A stretch of DNA of 64,000 nt, taken from the NCBI RefSeq assembly GCF_002549795.1, contig NZ_CP021435.1, positions 2,356,001 to 2,420,000 on the forward strand, read 5' to 3'. Origin of the DNA: Halomonas beimenensis. GTDB taxonomy: Bacteria; Pseudomonadota; Gammaproteobacteria; Pseudomonadales; Halomonadaceae. Below, piece by piece: positions 14,702 through 22,942 of the stretch. The position numbers and the translations under genes were made by a program. Each line of letters begins with the position of its first letter. The stretch's first letter is position 1. Under the pieces are notes generated by a model, which worked only from the letters and a program-made list of their open reading frames with translations, made no database searches and was not told the origin of the DNA.

Positions 14702-15469
14702 CTACTGCATGCGGATGCCGCCGTCCAGGCGGATCACCTCGCCGTTGAGCATGGGATTGGTGACGATCTGCTCGGCCAGCCGGGCGAACTCGTCGGGCTT
14801 GCCCAGTCGCTTGGGGAAAGGCACCGAGGCGGAGAGGGCCTCCACGGCCTCCTCGGGGATGTCGCTCATCATCGGCGTCTCGAAGACCCCCGGGGCGATG
14901 GCCATCACCCGGATGCCGTGACGCGACAGTTCCCGGGCCGCCGGCAGGCTCATGCCCACCACCCCGGCCTTGGAGGCGCTGTAGGCGCACTGCCCCACCT
15001 GGCCGTCGAAGGCGGCCACGGAGGCGGTGTTGATCAGCACGCCGCGCTCTCCGTCCACCCCCGGGGCATTCCTGGCCATGGCCGCGGCGGCCAGACGCAT
15101 GACGTTGAAGGTGCCCACCAGGTTGATCTGGACGGTGCGGGCATAGGCTTCCAGGTCGGCAGGATGGCCCTCGCGGTCGAGGACCTTGGCCACGCTGACC
15201 ACGCCGGCGCAGTGCACCACCCCGGCCAGTCCCCGGTCGCCGCCGAGGGCCACGGCGGCGTCCACCGCGGCCTGGATGTCGTCGGCCGAGGTGACGTCGC
15301 CGCGCACGGCCTGGGCCGCCTCGCCGAGGCGCTCGGCATGGGCCTCGACGGCGTCGCTGAGGTCGCACAGCACCACGCGCCCGCCCCCGGCCACCAGGCG
15401 CTCGGCGGTGGCCGCCCCCAGCCCGGAGGCGGCGCCGGTGATCAGAAAGGTGTTGTCCTTCACTTGCAT
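14702..15469 (-). CDS. Short-chain dehydrogenase, probable 3-hydroxyacyl-CoA dehydrogenase
   Basis: 255-residue SDR. The NAD-binding motif TGAASGLGAAT is near residue 10; the catalytic set is Ser in INTASVAAFDG and Tyr-Lys in YSASKAGVVG. The sequence 'AFDGQVGQCAYSASKAGVVGMSLPAARELSRHGIRV' pattern and the C terminus resemble type II 3-hydroxyacyl-CoA dehydrogenases (HSD17B10-like) used in beta-oxidation of branched or short acyl-CoAs. A GGAG site precedes the ATG at 15469. It lies 16 bp after the acyl-CoA synthetase, so the two form an operon, and the acyl-CoA dehydrogenase beyond the repeat interval completes three beta-oxidation activities on one strand. Confidence 0.88.
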   Translation of the reverse strand: MQVKDNTFLITGAASGLGAATAERLVAGGGRVVLCDLSDAVEAHAERLGEAAQAVRGDVTSADDIQAAVDAAVALGGDRGLAGVVHCAGVVSVAKVLDREGHPADLEAYARTVQINLVGTFNVMRLAAAAMARNAPGVDGERGVLINTASVAAFDGQVGQCAYSASKAGVVGMSLPAARELSRHGIRVMAIAPGVFETPMMSDIPEEAVEALSASVPFPKRLGKPDEFARLAEQIVTNPMLNGEVIRLDGGIRMQ

Positions 15470-15485
15470 CGATGGATCTCCACGA

Positions 15486-17159
15486 TCATTGGGCGGCAGG
15501 GGTCTCCGCCTTGTCGGCGGCATCCGCGCGCAACTTGAAGCGCTGGATCTTGCCGCTGGGTGTCTTGGGCAGGGTGTCGACGAATTCGATCACCCGCGGG
15601 AAGGCATGGGTCGAGAGGCGCTCGCGAACCTGCTGGCGAATCTCGTCGGCCAGCTCGTCGCTCGGCTCGAAGCCCTCGCGCAGCACCACATAGGACTTGA
15701 TGATCTCGCCGCGGATCTCGTCGGGCTGGCCGACGGCGGCGGACTCGGCCACGGCCGGATGGGTGAGCACGGAGTTCTCCACGTCGGTGGGGCCCACCCG
15801 GTAGCCGGCGGTGGTGATGATGTCGTCGTCACGGCCGGCGAACTGGAAGGTGCCGTCCTCGTTGCGCATCACCACGTCGCCGGTGAGGTAGTAGCCCTCG
15901 GCGAAGGGGTGCTTTTCCTGCCAAGTGTAGCCGGCGAAGAAATGCGCGGGGGAGTTGGCGATGTCCACCGCCAGCACGCCGGGCTCGCCGGGAGGCAGCT
16001 CCTTGTACTCGGCATCGAGGATCGCCAGCCGGTAGCCGGGCATCGGCACGCCCATGCCCCCCACGTGCTTGGGATGCTCCAGGGCGTGATGGTTGCAGCA
16101 GGTCATGCCGGTCTCGGTCTGGCCGTAGTGATCCATCACCGGGCAACCCAGGGCGCTTTCCACCCAGGTGACCACCTCGGTGTTGAGCGGCTCGCCGGCG
16201 GAGCTGGCACGGCGCAGCGCCAGGGTCTCGTGGGCATCGTCGAACAGCCCCGAGGCCTTCATCAGCCGGTAGGCGGTGGGCGCGGCGGCGAAGTTGGTGA
16301 TGCGGTGGCGCTTCATGAAGGCCAGCGCGCCCTCGGCGCTGAAGCCGGCCTCGCAGAAGTGGGTGGTCACCCCCAGCAGCAGCGGCCCGGCGATGGCGTA
16401 GTAGAGGCCGTAGGCCCAGCCCGGATCGGCCATGTTCCAGAAGCGGTCGCTGGGCTCCAGGCCGATGGCCAGCTCCATGTACAGGGCGAAGGCCGGCATC
16501 GCCGACAGGGGCACCGCCACGCCTTTCGGCTTGCCCACGGTGCCGGAGGTGAACATCTGCAGGAAGGGCGCCTCGGGCGACTGGCGAGGCGGCGCGGTGG
16601 TGATCGGGGCATGGGCCAGGGCCTGCTGCCAGTCCAGATCGTCGGCGTGCTCGGCATCGGGGCCTTCCACGGTGAGCACCGGCGGACAGCTGGCCAGCCC
16701 ATCGAACTTGAAGCGATTGGCGTGATCGGTGATCACCAGCTTGGTGTCGGCGCGGCCCAGGCGATATTCCACCGAATCGGGGCCGAAGGCGGTGAACAGC
16801 GGCTGATAGACCGCGCCGATCCGCCAGGTGGCCAGCACCGCGATGAGCAGCTGAGGGGAACGGGGCAGCATGCAGGCGATGCGATCCCCTTCCCCCAGGC
16901 CGCGACTGGCGAGCCAGCCGGCCAGCTTCTCGCTCTCGGCGGCCAGTTCGGCGTAGCTCAGGGTCGTGACCCGGCCTTCGGTGTCCTCGTGCACCAGCGC
17001 CGGCACCTCCCCGCGTCCTTCGCGAAGGTGGCGGCCACAGCAGGCCTCGAAGGCATTGAGTCGGCCATCCCGATGATCATCGAGCCGGGCGATGACGTCG
17101 TCGATGGAGAAGCTGTCCAGATAGGTGCGGTAATCGGGAAGGGTCGCGGGTGTGCTCAT
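15486..17159 (-). CDS. Medium-chain-type acyl-CoA synthetase (AMP-forming)
   Basis: 557-residue ANL-superfamily ligase that activates a carboxylic acid to its CoA thioester by way of an acyl adenylate. P-loop-like motif FTSGTVGKPKGV, the A5 motif GQTETGMTCC, A7 LTGDVVMRNEDG, A8 GRDDDIITTAGYRVGPTDVEN and the C-terminal adenylation lysine in TPSGKIQRFKL are all present. Overall features (DPGWAYGLYYAIAGPLLLG) resemble acetyl/medium-chain acyl-CoA synthetases (MACS), not long-chain FadD. Start at 17159 lies upstream of the conserved LDSFSIDDVIARL; 122 bp further up is a cluster of inverted repeats (17281-17321). First gene of the leftward unit controlled, by inference, by the adjacent TetR protein. 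Confidence 0.88.
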   Translation of the reverse strand: MSTPATLPDYRTYLDSFSIDDVIARLDDHRDGRLNAFEACCGRHLREGRGEVPALVHEDTEGRVTTLSYAELAAESEKLAGWLASRGLGEGDRIACMLPRSPQLLIAVLATWRIGAVYQPLFTAFGPDSVEYRLGRADTKLVITDHANRFKFDGLASCPPVLTVEGPDAEHADDLDWQQALAHAPITTAPPRQSPEAPFLQMFTSGTVGKPKGVAVPLSAMPAFALYMELAIGLEPSDRFWNMADPGWAYGLYYAIAGPLLLGVTTHFCEAGFSAEGALAFMKRHRITNFAAAPTAYRLMKASGLFDDAHETLALRRASSAGEPLNTEVVTWVESALGCPVMDHYGQTETGMTCCNHHALEHPKHVGGMGVPMPGYRLAILDAEYKELPPGEPGVLAVDIANSPAHFFAGYTWQEKHPFAEGYYLTGDVVMRNEDGTFQFAGRDDDIITTAGYRVGPTDVENSVLTHPAVAESAAVGQPDEIRGEIIKSYVVLREGFEPSDELADEIRQQVRERLSTHAFPRVIEFVDTLPKTPSGKIQRFKLRADAADKAETPAAQ

Positions 17160-17280
17160 AAACTGCCTCTCTGCTAATCGGCCATGGGCGTGGCCGCCCG
17201 GGCCTGTTGTGCTTGTTGTCGGCGATCGGCTGTCAGCCAGCGTGCGGCGCTGATGGCCAACCTTCCTCTGGTTAGCCGCA

Positions 17281-17321
17281 GTTGACGTAAGCGTCAACCT
17301 AACAAGCGCTAGGTACAACCT
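17281..17321. promoter_or_regulatory. Operator cluster upstream of the acyl-CoA synthetase gene
   Basis: GTTGACG-TAAG-CGTCAAC (17281-17298) is a perfect inverted repeat that runs into CCTA-N8-TAGG (17298-17313), and AGGT/ACCT follows. The reverse complement of 17293-17312, CTAGCGCTTGTTAGGTTGAC, matches 18 of 20 bases of the site between the TetR gene and the thiolase (17987-18006). This is the expected layout for a local TetR repressor with two target sites. Confidence 0.65.
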
Positions 17322-17399
17322 AGAGGCTTCGCCCGGCCGGGGCAAGGCGCAACACGCCGGCAAGGCACTAGACGATGGTCGAGCCCGCCGATCGGGGTC

Positions 17400-17975
17400 T
17401 CAGGCGGGACGGGTGATCATGGCGATGAGCTCGCGGGCGAGATCCTCCGGGGAACGCTCGCCGAGGGGATCGTACCAGCGCACGGTCCAGTTCAGGGCGC
17501 CCATCACGAAGCGCGAGACCAGGAAGCGATCCCCCTGGATCAGGCCGACGGCGAGGGCCTCGTCGATCACCTCCTCCCAGAGCGCCTCGTAGGCGTCCCG
17601 CAGGTGGCTGAGATGCGAGCGGGCCTCGGGATCCAGGCGTCGCCACTCGTAGAGCGCCACCACATGGGCATTGCGATCGGTGAGCAGGGTCTCGAGATGC
17701 GCCCGCGCCATGGCATGCAACCTCGCCTCGGGGTTGCGGTCGCATTGGTCGAGGGCGGCGCGTGCGAGGCCGAGGGCGTTCTCGGTCCCCTCCTCGATCA
17801 CCGCGGCCAGGATCTCCTGCTTGTCGCGGAAGTGATGGAAGAGGCTGCCCGACTTGATCCCCATCTCCTGGGCCAGCATGCGCACCGTGGTGCGATCGAA
17901 GCCTTCCTGGACGAAGAGCTGGGCGGCCAGGCGAGTGAGCTCCTTGCGACGCGGCGAGTCATTCATTACATTCAT
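17400..17975 (-). CDS. TetR family regulator of the acyl-CoA locus
   Basis: 191-residue TetR/AcrR repressor. The N-terminal helix-turn-helix is clear (TRLAAQLFVQEGFDRTTVRMLAQEMG then IKSGSLFHHFRDKQEIL); the C-terminal ligand domain resembles KstR2-like regulators that sense acyl-CoA thioesters. It sits between the acyl-CoA synthetase/SDR unit and the thiolase gene, divergent from the latter. Two near-identical 20-bp sites flank it, one before the synthetase and one between its own start and the thiolase, which supports autoregulation and control of both arms. Start is ATG at 17975; an ATG three codons later is equally possible since no Shine-Dalgarno site decides. Confidence 0.88.
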   Translation of the reverse strand: MNVMNDSPRRKELTRLAAQLFVQEGFDRTTVRMLAQEMGIKSGSLFHHFRDKQEILAAVIEEGTENALGLARAALDQCDRNPEARLHAMARAHLETLLTDRNAHVVALYEWRRLDPEARSHLSHLRDAYEALWEEVIDEALAVGLIQGDRFLVSRFVMGALNWTVRWYDPLGERSPEDLARELIAMITRPA

Positions 17976-17986
17976 CGACGTTTACA

Positions 17987-18006
17987 CTAGCGCTTGCTTG
18001 GTTGAC
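17987..18006. promoter_or_regulatory. Operator between tetR-type gene and thiolase
   Basis: CTAGCGCTTGCTTGGTTGAC lies 12 bp upstream of the regulator start and 90 bp before the thiolase start. It matches the site before the acyl-CoA synthetase in 18 of 20 bases in inverted orientation. Inference: binding site of the TetR protein encoded next to it. Confidence 0.65.
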
Positions 18007-18096
18007 CCTGAGAAAACCACAGCCCTGCCGGCAGGTCAACGCGCCGCCACGGCCCTTCCAGCACAATCACAACCATCGACGTTCGGGAGAATCATC

Positions 18097-19284
18097 ATGA
18101 GCCAGTCCCAAGACATCGTCTTCCTTTCCGCGACCCGTACGCCCATGGGCGGTCTGCTGGGCAGCCTGTCCAGCGTCACCGCCCCGGAACTCGCCGCCAC
18201 CGCGATCCGTGCGGCCATCGAACGGGCCGGCATCCAGGCCGACGCCATCGACGAGGGCATCCTGGGGTGCGTGCTGCCCGCCGGCGTCAAGCAGGGCCCG
18301 GCCCGTCAGGCCATGCGCCAGGCCGGCATCCCCGACGCCATCGGGGCCACCACCGTCAACAAGCTGTGCGGCTCCGGCATGAAGGCCACCATGCTGGCCC
18401 ACGACCTGATCCGCGCCGGTTCCGGCGAGATCCTGCTGGCCGGGGGCATGGAGTCCATGTCCAACGCGCCCCATGTGCTGACCAAGGCACGCTCAGGGTA
18501 CCGGCTCGGCCATGGGGAGCTGAAGGACCACATGTTCCTGGACGGTCTGGAGGATGCCGAGACCGGCAAGCTGATGGGCGGCTTCGCTCAGGAGATCGCG
18601 ACCCGGCGCGAGTATTCCCGCGAGCGGCTGGACGATTTCGCCATCGCCTCGCTGGAGCGCGCCATGGAGGCCACCAACGCCGGTCACCTGGATGCCGAGA
18701 TGGCGCCGGTCACGGTGTCGGGTCGCCATGGCGACACCGTCGTCGAGCACGACGAGCAGCCCTTCCAGGCCAAGCTGGACAAGATTCGCTCGCTGCGCCC
18801 GGCCTTCGCCAAGGACGGGACCATTACCGCCGCCAACTCCAGCTCCATCTCCGACGGCGCCTCGGCGCTGATCCTGGCCAGCCAGGCCGCCGCGGACCGC
18901 GTGGGCGCCACGCCCATCGCCCGCATGCTGGGGCACAGCACCCACTCGCGTCACCCCAGCGAGTTCACCATCGCCCCGGTGGGCGCCATCGAGAAGCTGA
19001 TGACCAAGCTCGGCTGGGGCGTGAACGACGTCGACCTCTTCGAGATCAACGAGGCCTTCGCGGTGGTCACTCTGATGGCCATGGACGACCTGGGCCTGCC
19101 TCACGACAAGGTCAACGTCTTCGGCGGCGCCTGCGCCCAGGGCCACCCGATCGGCTCCACCGGCTCGCGGATCATCGCCACCCTGATCCATGCCCTGCGC
19201 ACCAAGGGCGGCAAGCGCGGCATCGCCAGCCTGTGCATCGGCGGCGGCGAGGCCACGGCGGTGGCCGTGGAACTGATCGATTGA
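18097..19284 (+). CDS. Thiolase (acetyl-CoA C-acyltransferase)
   Basis: 395-residue thiolase, typical length for degradative or acetoacetyl-CoA thiolases. Nucleophilic Cys in NKLCGSGMKAT (about residue 92), catalytic His in GHPIGSTGSR and the second Cys in SLCIGGGEA near the C terminus are all intact, along with the NEAFAVV motif. It would release acetyl-CoA at the end of each beta-oxidation round. The ATG at 18097 follows GGGAGA. It is divergent from the TetR gene with a candidate operator in between, completing with the synthetase, dehydrogenase and SDR a full degradative set. No enoyl-CoA hydratase lies in the locus. Confidence 0.92.
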   Translation: MSQSQDIVFLSATRTPMGGLLGSLSSVTAPELAATAIRAAIERAGIQADAIDEGILGCVLPAGVKQGPARQAMRQAGIPDAIGATTVNKLCGSGMKATMLAHDLIRAGSGEILLAGGMESMSNAPHVLTKARSGYRLGHGELKDHMFLDGLEDAETGKLMGGFAQEIATRREYSRERLDDFAIASLERAMEATNAGHLDAEMAPVTVSGRHGDTVVEHDEQPFQAKLDKIRSLRPAFAKDGTITAANSSSISDGASALILASQAAADRVGATPIARMLGHSTHSRHPSEFTIAPVGAIEKLMTKLGWGVNDVDLFEINEAFAVVTLMAMDDLGLPHDKVNVFGGACAQGHPIGSTGSRIIATLIHALRTKGGKRGIASLCIGGGEATAVAVELID

Positions 19285-19310
19285 GCCTCGACGATCGGGA
19301 CGACGGCTCG

Positions 19311-20090
19311 ATGACGTCCCACTGGATCGAGACGGAGCACGGCGGCCTGCATGCCATGTGCTGGTCGCCCCCGGGGTCGGCCCCACGCAGTCCCGTCGTG
19401 CTGCTGCACGACTCCCTGGGCTGCGTGGGGCTGTGGCGGGACTTCCCGGAGCGACTGGCCCGAGCGACGGGTCGCGCGGTCGTGGCCTACGATCGCCTGG
19501 GATACGGCCGTTCCGACCCCTATCCGGGGTCCCTGCCCCACCGCTTCATCGACGATGAGGCGCGGCACGGCTTCGCCGCGCTGCGCCACCGGTTGGGACT
19601 CGAACGCTTCGTGCTCCTCGGCCATAGCGTAGGCGGCGCCATGGCCACCGTGGCTGCCGGCCGCCATGCGGAGGCCTGCGAGGGACTGATCACCGTCTCG
19701 GCCCAGGCCTATGTGGAGGAACGCACCCTGGCCGGCATCCGCGAGGCCGAACGGGCCTTCCACGAACCCGGTCGGATGGCGCGCCTGGCGCGACACCATG
19801 GCGCCAAGGCCGACTGGGTACTGCGCTCCTGGGTCGACACCTGGCATGCCGAGGCGTTCCGGCACTGGTGCCTGGACGAGGCCCTCGCCGAGGTGCGCTG
19901 CCCCACCCTGGTGATCCACGGCGAGTGCGACGAATACGGCTCGCTCGGCCAGCCACGGCGGATCGCCTCCCTGACGCCCGGCGGCGAGCCGACGCTCCTG
20001 TCCGACTGCGGCCATGTCCCCCATCGAGAGTGCCCGGAACGGCTGATCGAGGTCATCCGCGCCTTCCTGGCGCCCCCCGCCTCGGGCTGA
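19311..20090 (+). CDS. Alpha/beta-fold hydrolase
   Basis: 259-residue alpha/beta hydrolase of the general esterase/epoxide hydrolase-like group. The oxyanion region HDSLGCVGLWRDFP, nucleophile elbow LLGHSVGGAM (Ser near residue 106), acid in HGECDEYGS and His in DCGHVPHRE give a complete triad. The start at 19311 is the first ATG after the thiolase, 26 bp downstream, so it may be co-transcribed with the thiolase and could act as a thioesterase or esterase of that pathway. The substrate cannot be named. The larger frame upstream is a shadow of the thiolase. It converges on fetB with a 3-bp gap. Confidence 0.8.
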   Translation: MTSHWIETEHGGLHAMCWSPPGSAPRSPVVLLHDSLGCVGLWRDFPERLARATGRAVVAYDRLGYGRSDPYPGSLPHRFIDDEARHGFAALRHRLGLERFVLLGHSVGGAMATVAAGRHAEACEGLITVSAQAYVEERTLAGIREAERAFHEPGRMARLARHHGAKADWVLRSWVDTWHAEAFRHWCLDEALAEVRCPTLVIHGECDEYGSLGQPRRIASLTPGGEPTLLSDCGHVPHRECPERLIEVIRAFLAPPASG

Positions 20091-20093
20091 CGC

Positions 20094-20897
20094 TCACCCC
20101 TTGGGCGCCGCCAGCCGCTCCAGCCTTAACCGTTCGCGCCCGTCGAAGAGCCGCCGGCTGGCCAGCGCCACTGCGGCCAGGGTGCCGAAGCCCGTCCCCA
20201 GGGTGATGGTGAACATGATCAGGATCTGATACTTCACCGCCAGGGCCGGGGCGGTGCCGGCCAGGATCTGGCCGGTCATCATGCCCGGCAGGCTGACCAC
20301 GCCGGCGGCGGCCATGGCGTTGATCACCGGCGTCAGGCCGCTGCGCATCGCCTCGCGGCGAAGGTCGCCGATGGCTTCCCGCCAGGATTGTCCGAGCATC
20401 AGGCGATTCTCGATCAGCGACCGCTGCTGCCAGGCGCCATCGGTCAGGCGATCCAGCGCCAGGGCCACGCCGGTCATGGTGTTGCCGAGCATCATGCCCA
20501 GCAGCGGAATGGCGTACTGGGGCCGATACCAGGGCTCGGGCCCGATGATCACCGTCAGGGTCAGTACCGCCACGGTGAAGGACGACAGGAACATCGCCAG
20601 GGTGCCGACCCCGAAGGCCCAGCCTCCCAGCAGGCGGCGCTTCTGACGGGCCACCACCTCGCCGCCGGGCATCAGCAGCATGGCCAGCGCCATCAACGCC
20701 ACCCAGTGGAAGCGCGCCACGGCGAACAGGGCCTCGAGCACCACCCCCACCAGGGCCAGCTGGATCACCGTGCGCGCCGCGGCGATCAGCAGGCTGCGCC
20801 CCATGCCCAGCCGCCCCGCCACCGTGCAGCCGGCAAGCGCGACCACCAGCAGGGCGGCGAGGGCCAGCTGCCACCAGGCGAGTGCGATCACTTGCAT
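20094..20897 (-). CDS. fetB: ABC transporter permease, FetB/YbbM (UPF0014) family
   Basis: 267-residue membrane protein with six or seven predicted helices and the family-typical central segment ARTVIQLALVGVVLEALF and MPGGEVVAR. In E. coli FetAB exports iron and protects against hydrogen peroxide. The conserved 'PLLGMMLGNTMTGVALALDRL' block and 'VSLPGMMTGQILAGTAP' block identify the family with confidence. Its ATG overlaps the end of the ATPase gene by ten bases, so FetA and FetB are made together. Start chosen where the first hydrophobic helix begins. The transported metal is inferred from family only. Confidence 0.88.
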   Translation of the reverse strand: MQVIALAWWQLALAALLVVALAGCTVAGRLGMGRSLLIAAARTVIQLALVGVVLEALFAVARFHWVALMALAMLLMPGGEVVARQKRRLLGGWAFGVGTLAMFLSSFTVAVLTLTVIIGPEPWYRPQYAIPLLGMMLGNTMTGVALALDRLTDGAWQQRSLIENRLMLGQSWREAIGDLRREAMRSGLTPVINAMAAAGVVSLPGMMTGQILAGTAPALAVKYQILIMFTITLGTGFGTLAAVALASRRLFDGRERLRLERLAAPKG

Positions 20898-21535
20898 GGC
20901 GCCGAGACCTCCTCGACCAGCCGCTTGCCTTCGAGACGGACATGCCGGGTGGCGACCCGGGCGATCTGCGCCGGCTCATGGGCGACCCAGATCACCGGCC
21001 ACCCCTCCTCGTGGATACGGGACAGGAGCCAGCCCTCGACCCGGCGGGTGCTGGCGTCGTCCAGGTTGGCCGTGGGCTCGTCCAGCAGCAGCACCGATGG
21101 GGCCCGCACCAGGGCCCGCAACAGCGCCAGGCGCTGCTTCTCCCCGGAGGACAGCCGGCTCACCGGCCAGTCGAGGACCTCGCGGTCGAAGCCCAGCGCC
21201 GCCAGCCCCGGGATCTCGTCCCGGGGAAAGTGGTCGCCCACCCGCTCGGCCCACCACTGGCTCTCGGCCGGGACCAGCATGACCCGACGACGCCATTCAT
21301 GCCCCGGCAGGGAGGATTGCGCCCTCTCCCCGAGCCACACTTCCCCTTCATGGGGCTCCAGGTCGGCGACGGCCCGCAGCAGCCGGGTCTTCCCGGCTCC
21401 GCTGGCGCCGGAGAGACAGAGGATCTCGCCGGGAGCGATGGTCAGGTCGAGCCCCCTGAGCTCGCCGATGGCGAGGGCCTCGAGGCGCAGGGCATCCGTG
21501 GCAGGCAACACGGCCTCCTTCGCAGGGAACGACAT
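20888..21535 (-). CDS. fetA: ABC transporter ATPase, FetA/YbbL-like
   Basis: 215-residue ATP-binding subunit. Walker A is GASGAGKTRLL, the signature is LSSGEKQRLALLRAL, Walker B is SVLLLDEPTANLDD and the switch His is in WVAHEP. Length and lack of any substrate-binding partner fit the FetA half of a two-gene exporter with FetB, which follows and overlaps it. Start is uncertain: ATG 21535 (MSFPAKEAV) is used; ATG 21547 is possible and neither has a good Shine-Dalgarno site. A TGCTATGAT extended -10-like string sits directly over these codons, which favours the downstream start. Confidence 0.85.
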   Translation of the reverse strand: MSFPAKEAVLPATDALRLEALAIGELRGLDLTIAPGEILCLSGASGAGKTRLLRAVADLEPHEGEVWLGERAQSSLPGHEWRRRVMLVPAESQWWAERVGDHFPRDEIPGLAALGFDREVLDWPVSRLSSGEKQRLALLRALVRAPSVLLLDEPTANLDDASTRRVEGWLLSRIHEEGWPVIWVAHEPAQIARVATRHVRLEGKRLVEEVSAPCK

Positions 21536-21595
21536 GGCGCCGATCATAGCAGTGTCATCCGAGCGGATGCGCGGCGAGGCGTCCCCGTTGCACAC

Positions 21596-21611
21596 ATATG
21601 GAAACCCATAT
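21596..21611 (+). promoter_or_regulatory. Candidate ArsR operator inside the acr3 promoter
   Basis: ATATGGAAACCCATAT is an almost perfect palindrome. It lies inside the 17-bp spacer between a -35-like TTGCAC (21588-21593) and a -10-like TACATT (21611-21616). A nearly identical palindrome precedes the gapdh-arsJ-arsR unit at 26827-26842. Identity with the ArsR site is inferred from its presence at both arsenic units. The rest of the 336-bp interval to acr3 contains a long leader with no recognised gene. Confidence 0.65.
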
Positions 21612-21871
21612 ACATTCCCCGCATGCCATTCCTCCCTTCGCAGGAAGACGCCCCGGCAGGAGGGCCATGTCCTTCGTCGCCCGGGCCTTCATGGGAGGCG
21701 AGGACCGGGAAGGCTTGAAGCCCTCCGCCGGCCAGGGTCGCCTCGTCGGCGGTCAGGTGACGCCCAAGCGGCCGGGAAACGATCCCACCGAGCGCCGACC
21801 CGAGCGGGAGGCATCGGCAGCGCCCCCGTGGGCCCGGGTCACCCCGCATGCGATCTGACAGGAGTCACGAC

Positions 21872-22942
21872 ATGACCAGTCACCCGGAAGCCCAGGCACT
21901 CGGCAAGTCCGACGACATGGGTCGATTCGAGCGGTTCCTGTCGCTGTGGGTGGCGCTGGCCATCGTCGCCGGCGTGCTGCTGACCCTGGTCGCCCCGGCC
22001 ATCCCCGAGACCCTGTCACGCTTCGAACTCGCCCAGGTGTCGATCCCGGTGGCGATCCTGATCTGGGCGATGATCTTTCCGATGATGGCGCAGATCGACT
22101 TCTCCGCCGTGCTCGGCGTGCGCCGCCAGCCGAAGGGATTGATCGTCACGACCACGGTGAACTGGCTGATCAAGCCCTTCACCATGTTCGCCATCGCCTG
22201 GTGCTTCCTGACGGTAGTGTTCCGGCCCTGGATTCCCGAGGCCCTCGCCCAGCAGTACCTGGCCGGCGCCATCCTGCTGGGCGCGGCGCCCTGCACCGCC
22301 ATGGTCTTCGTCTGGAGCACCCTGACGCGCGGCGACGCCGCCTACACCCTCGTGCAGGTCTCGCTCAACGACCTGATCATGCTGTTCGCCTTCGCCCCCA
22401 TCGTGGTCTTCCTGCTGGGTGTCTCGAACATCCAGGTCCCCTGGGACACCGTGGCCCTGTCGGTGGTGCTCTATATCGTCATTCCCCTGACTGCCGGCGT
22501 CGTGACCCGTCGCGCCTTGATCGCCCGCCGCGGCGTCGCCTGGTACGACGACGTCTTCATGAAGCGGATCGGCCCCGTCACGCCCATCGGCCTGATCGTC
22601 ACCCTGGTACTGCTGTTCGCCTTCCAGGGCGAGGTGATCCTCGAGGCGCCGCTGCATATCGCCCTGATCGCGGTGCCATTGATCGTCCAGACCTTCCTGA
22701 TCTTCTTCCTCGCCTACGGCTGGGCCAAGGCGTGGCGGGTCCCCCACAGCGTGGCCGCACCGGGCGCCATGATCGGCGCCAGCAACTTCTTCGAGCTCGC
22801 CGTGGCCGCCGCCATCGCGCTGTTCGGCCTGCAGTCCGGCGCGGCACTGACCACGGTGGTCGGCGTGCTGGTGGAGGTGCCGGTCATGCTCGCCCTGGTG
22901 CGCATCGCCAACGCCACCCGCGACCGCTTCCCCGCCGCCTGA
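21872..22942 (+). CDS. acr3: Arsenite efflux transporter ACR3
   Basis: 356-residue inner-membrane protein of the bile/arsenite/riboflavin transporter superfamily that exports arsenite using the proton gradient. About ten hydrophobic helices can be seen; the conserved cysteine of ACR3 proteins is in GAAPCTAMVFVWS, and the GASNFFELAVAAAIALFG segment near the C terminus is a family hallmark. The ATG at 21872 follows CAGGAGT at good spacing; an ATG 24 bases earlier is less likely. The stop overlaps the following MFS start by one base. No arsenate reductase gene (arsC) lies in the window, so arsenite must arise from elsewhere or be taken up as such. Confidence 0.93.
   Translation: MTSHPEAQALGKSDDMGRFERFLSLWVALAIVAGVLLTLVAPAIPETLSRFELAQVSIPVAILIWAMIFPMMAQIDFSAVLGVRRQPKGLIVTTTVNWLIKPFTMFAIAWCFLTVVFRPWIPEALAQQYLAGAILLGAAPCTAMVFVWSTLTRGDAAYTLVQVSLNDLIMLFAFAPIVVFLLGVSNIQVPWDTVALSVVLYIVIPLTAGVVTRRALIARRGVAWYDDVFMKRIGPVTPIGLIVTLVLLFAFQGEVILEAPLHIALIAVPLIVQTFLIFFLAYGWAKAWRVPHSVAAPGAMIGASNFFELAVAAAIALFGLQSGAALTTVVGVLVEVPVMLALVRIANATRDRFPAA

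Noticed and set aside
21598..21858. 86-codon frame in the acr3 leader
   Set aside because: No recognisable domain, no ribosome site and arginine/proline-rich composition. It starts inside the candidate operator. Treated as leader sequence.
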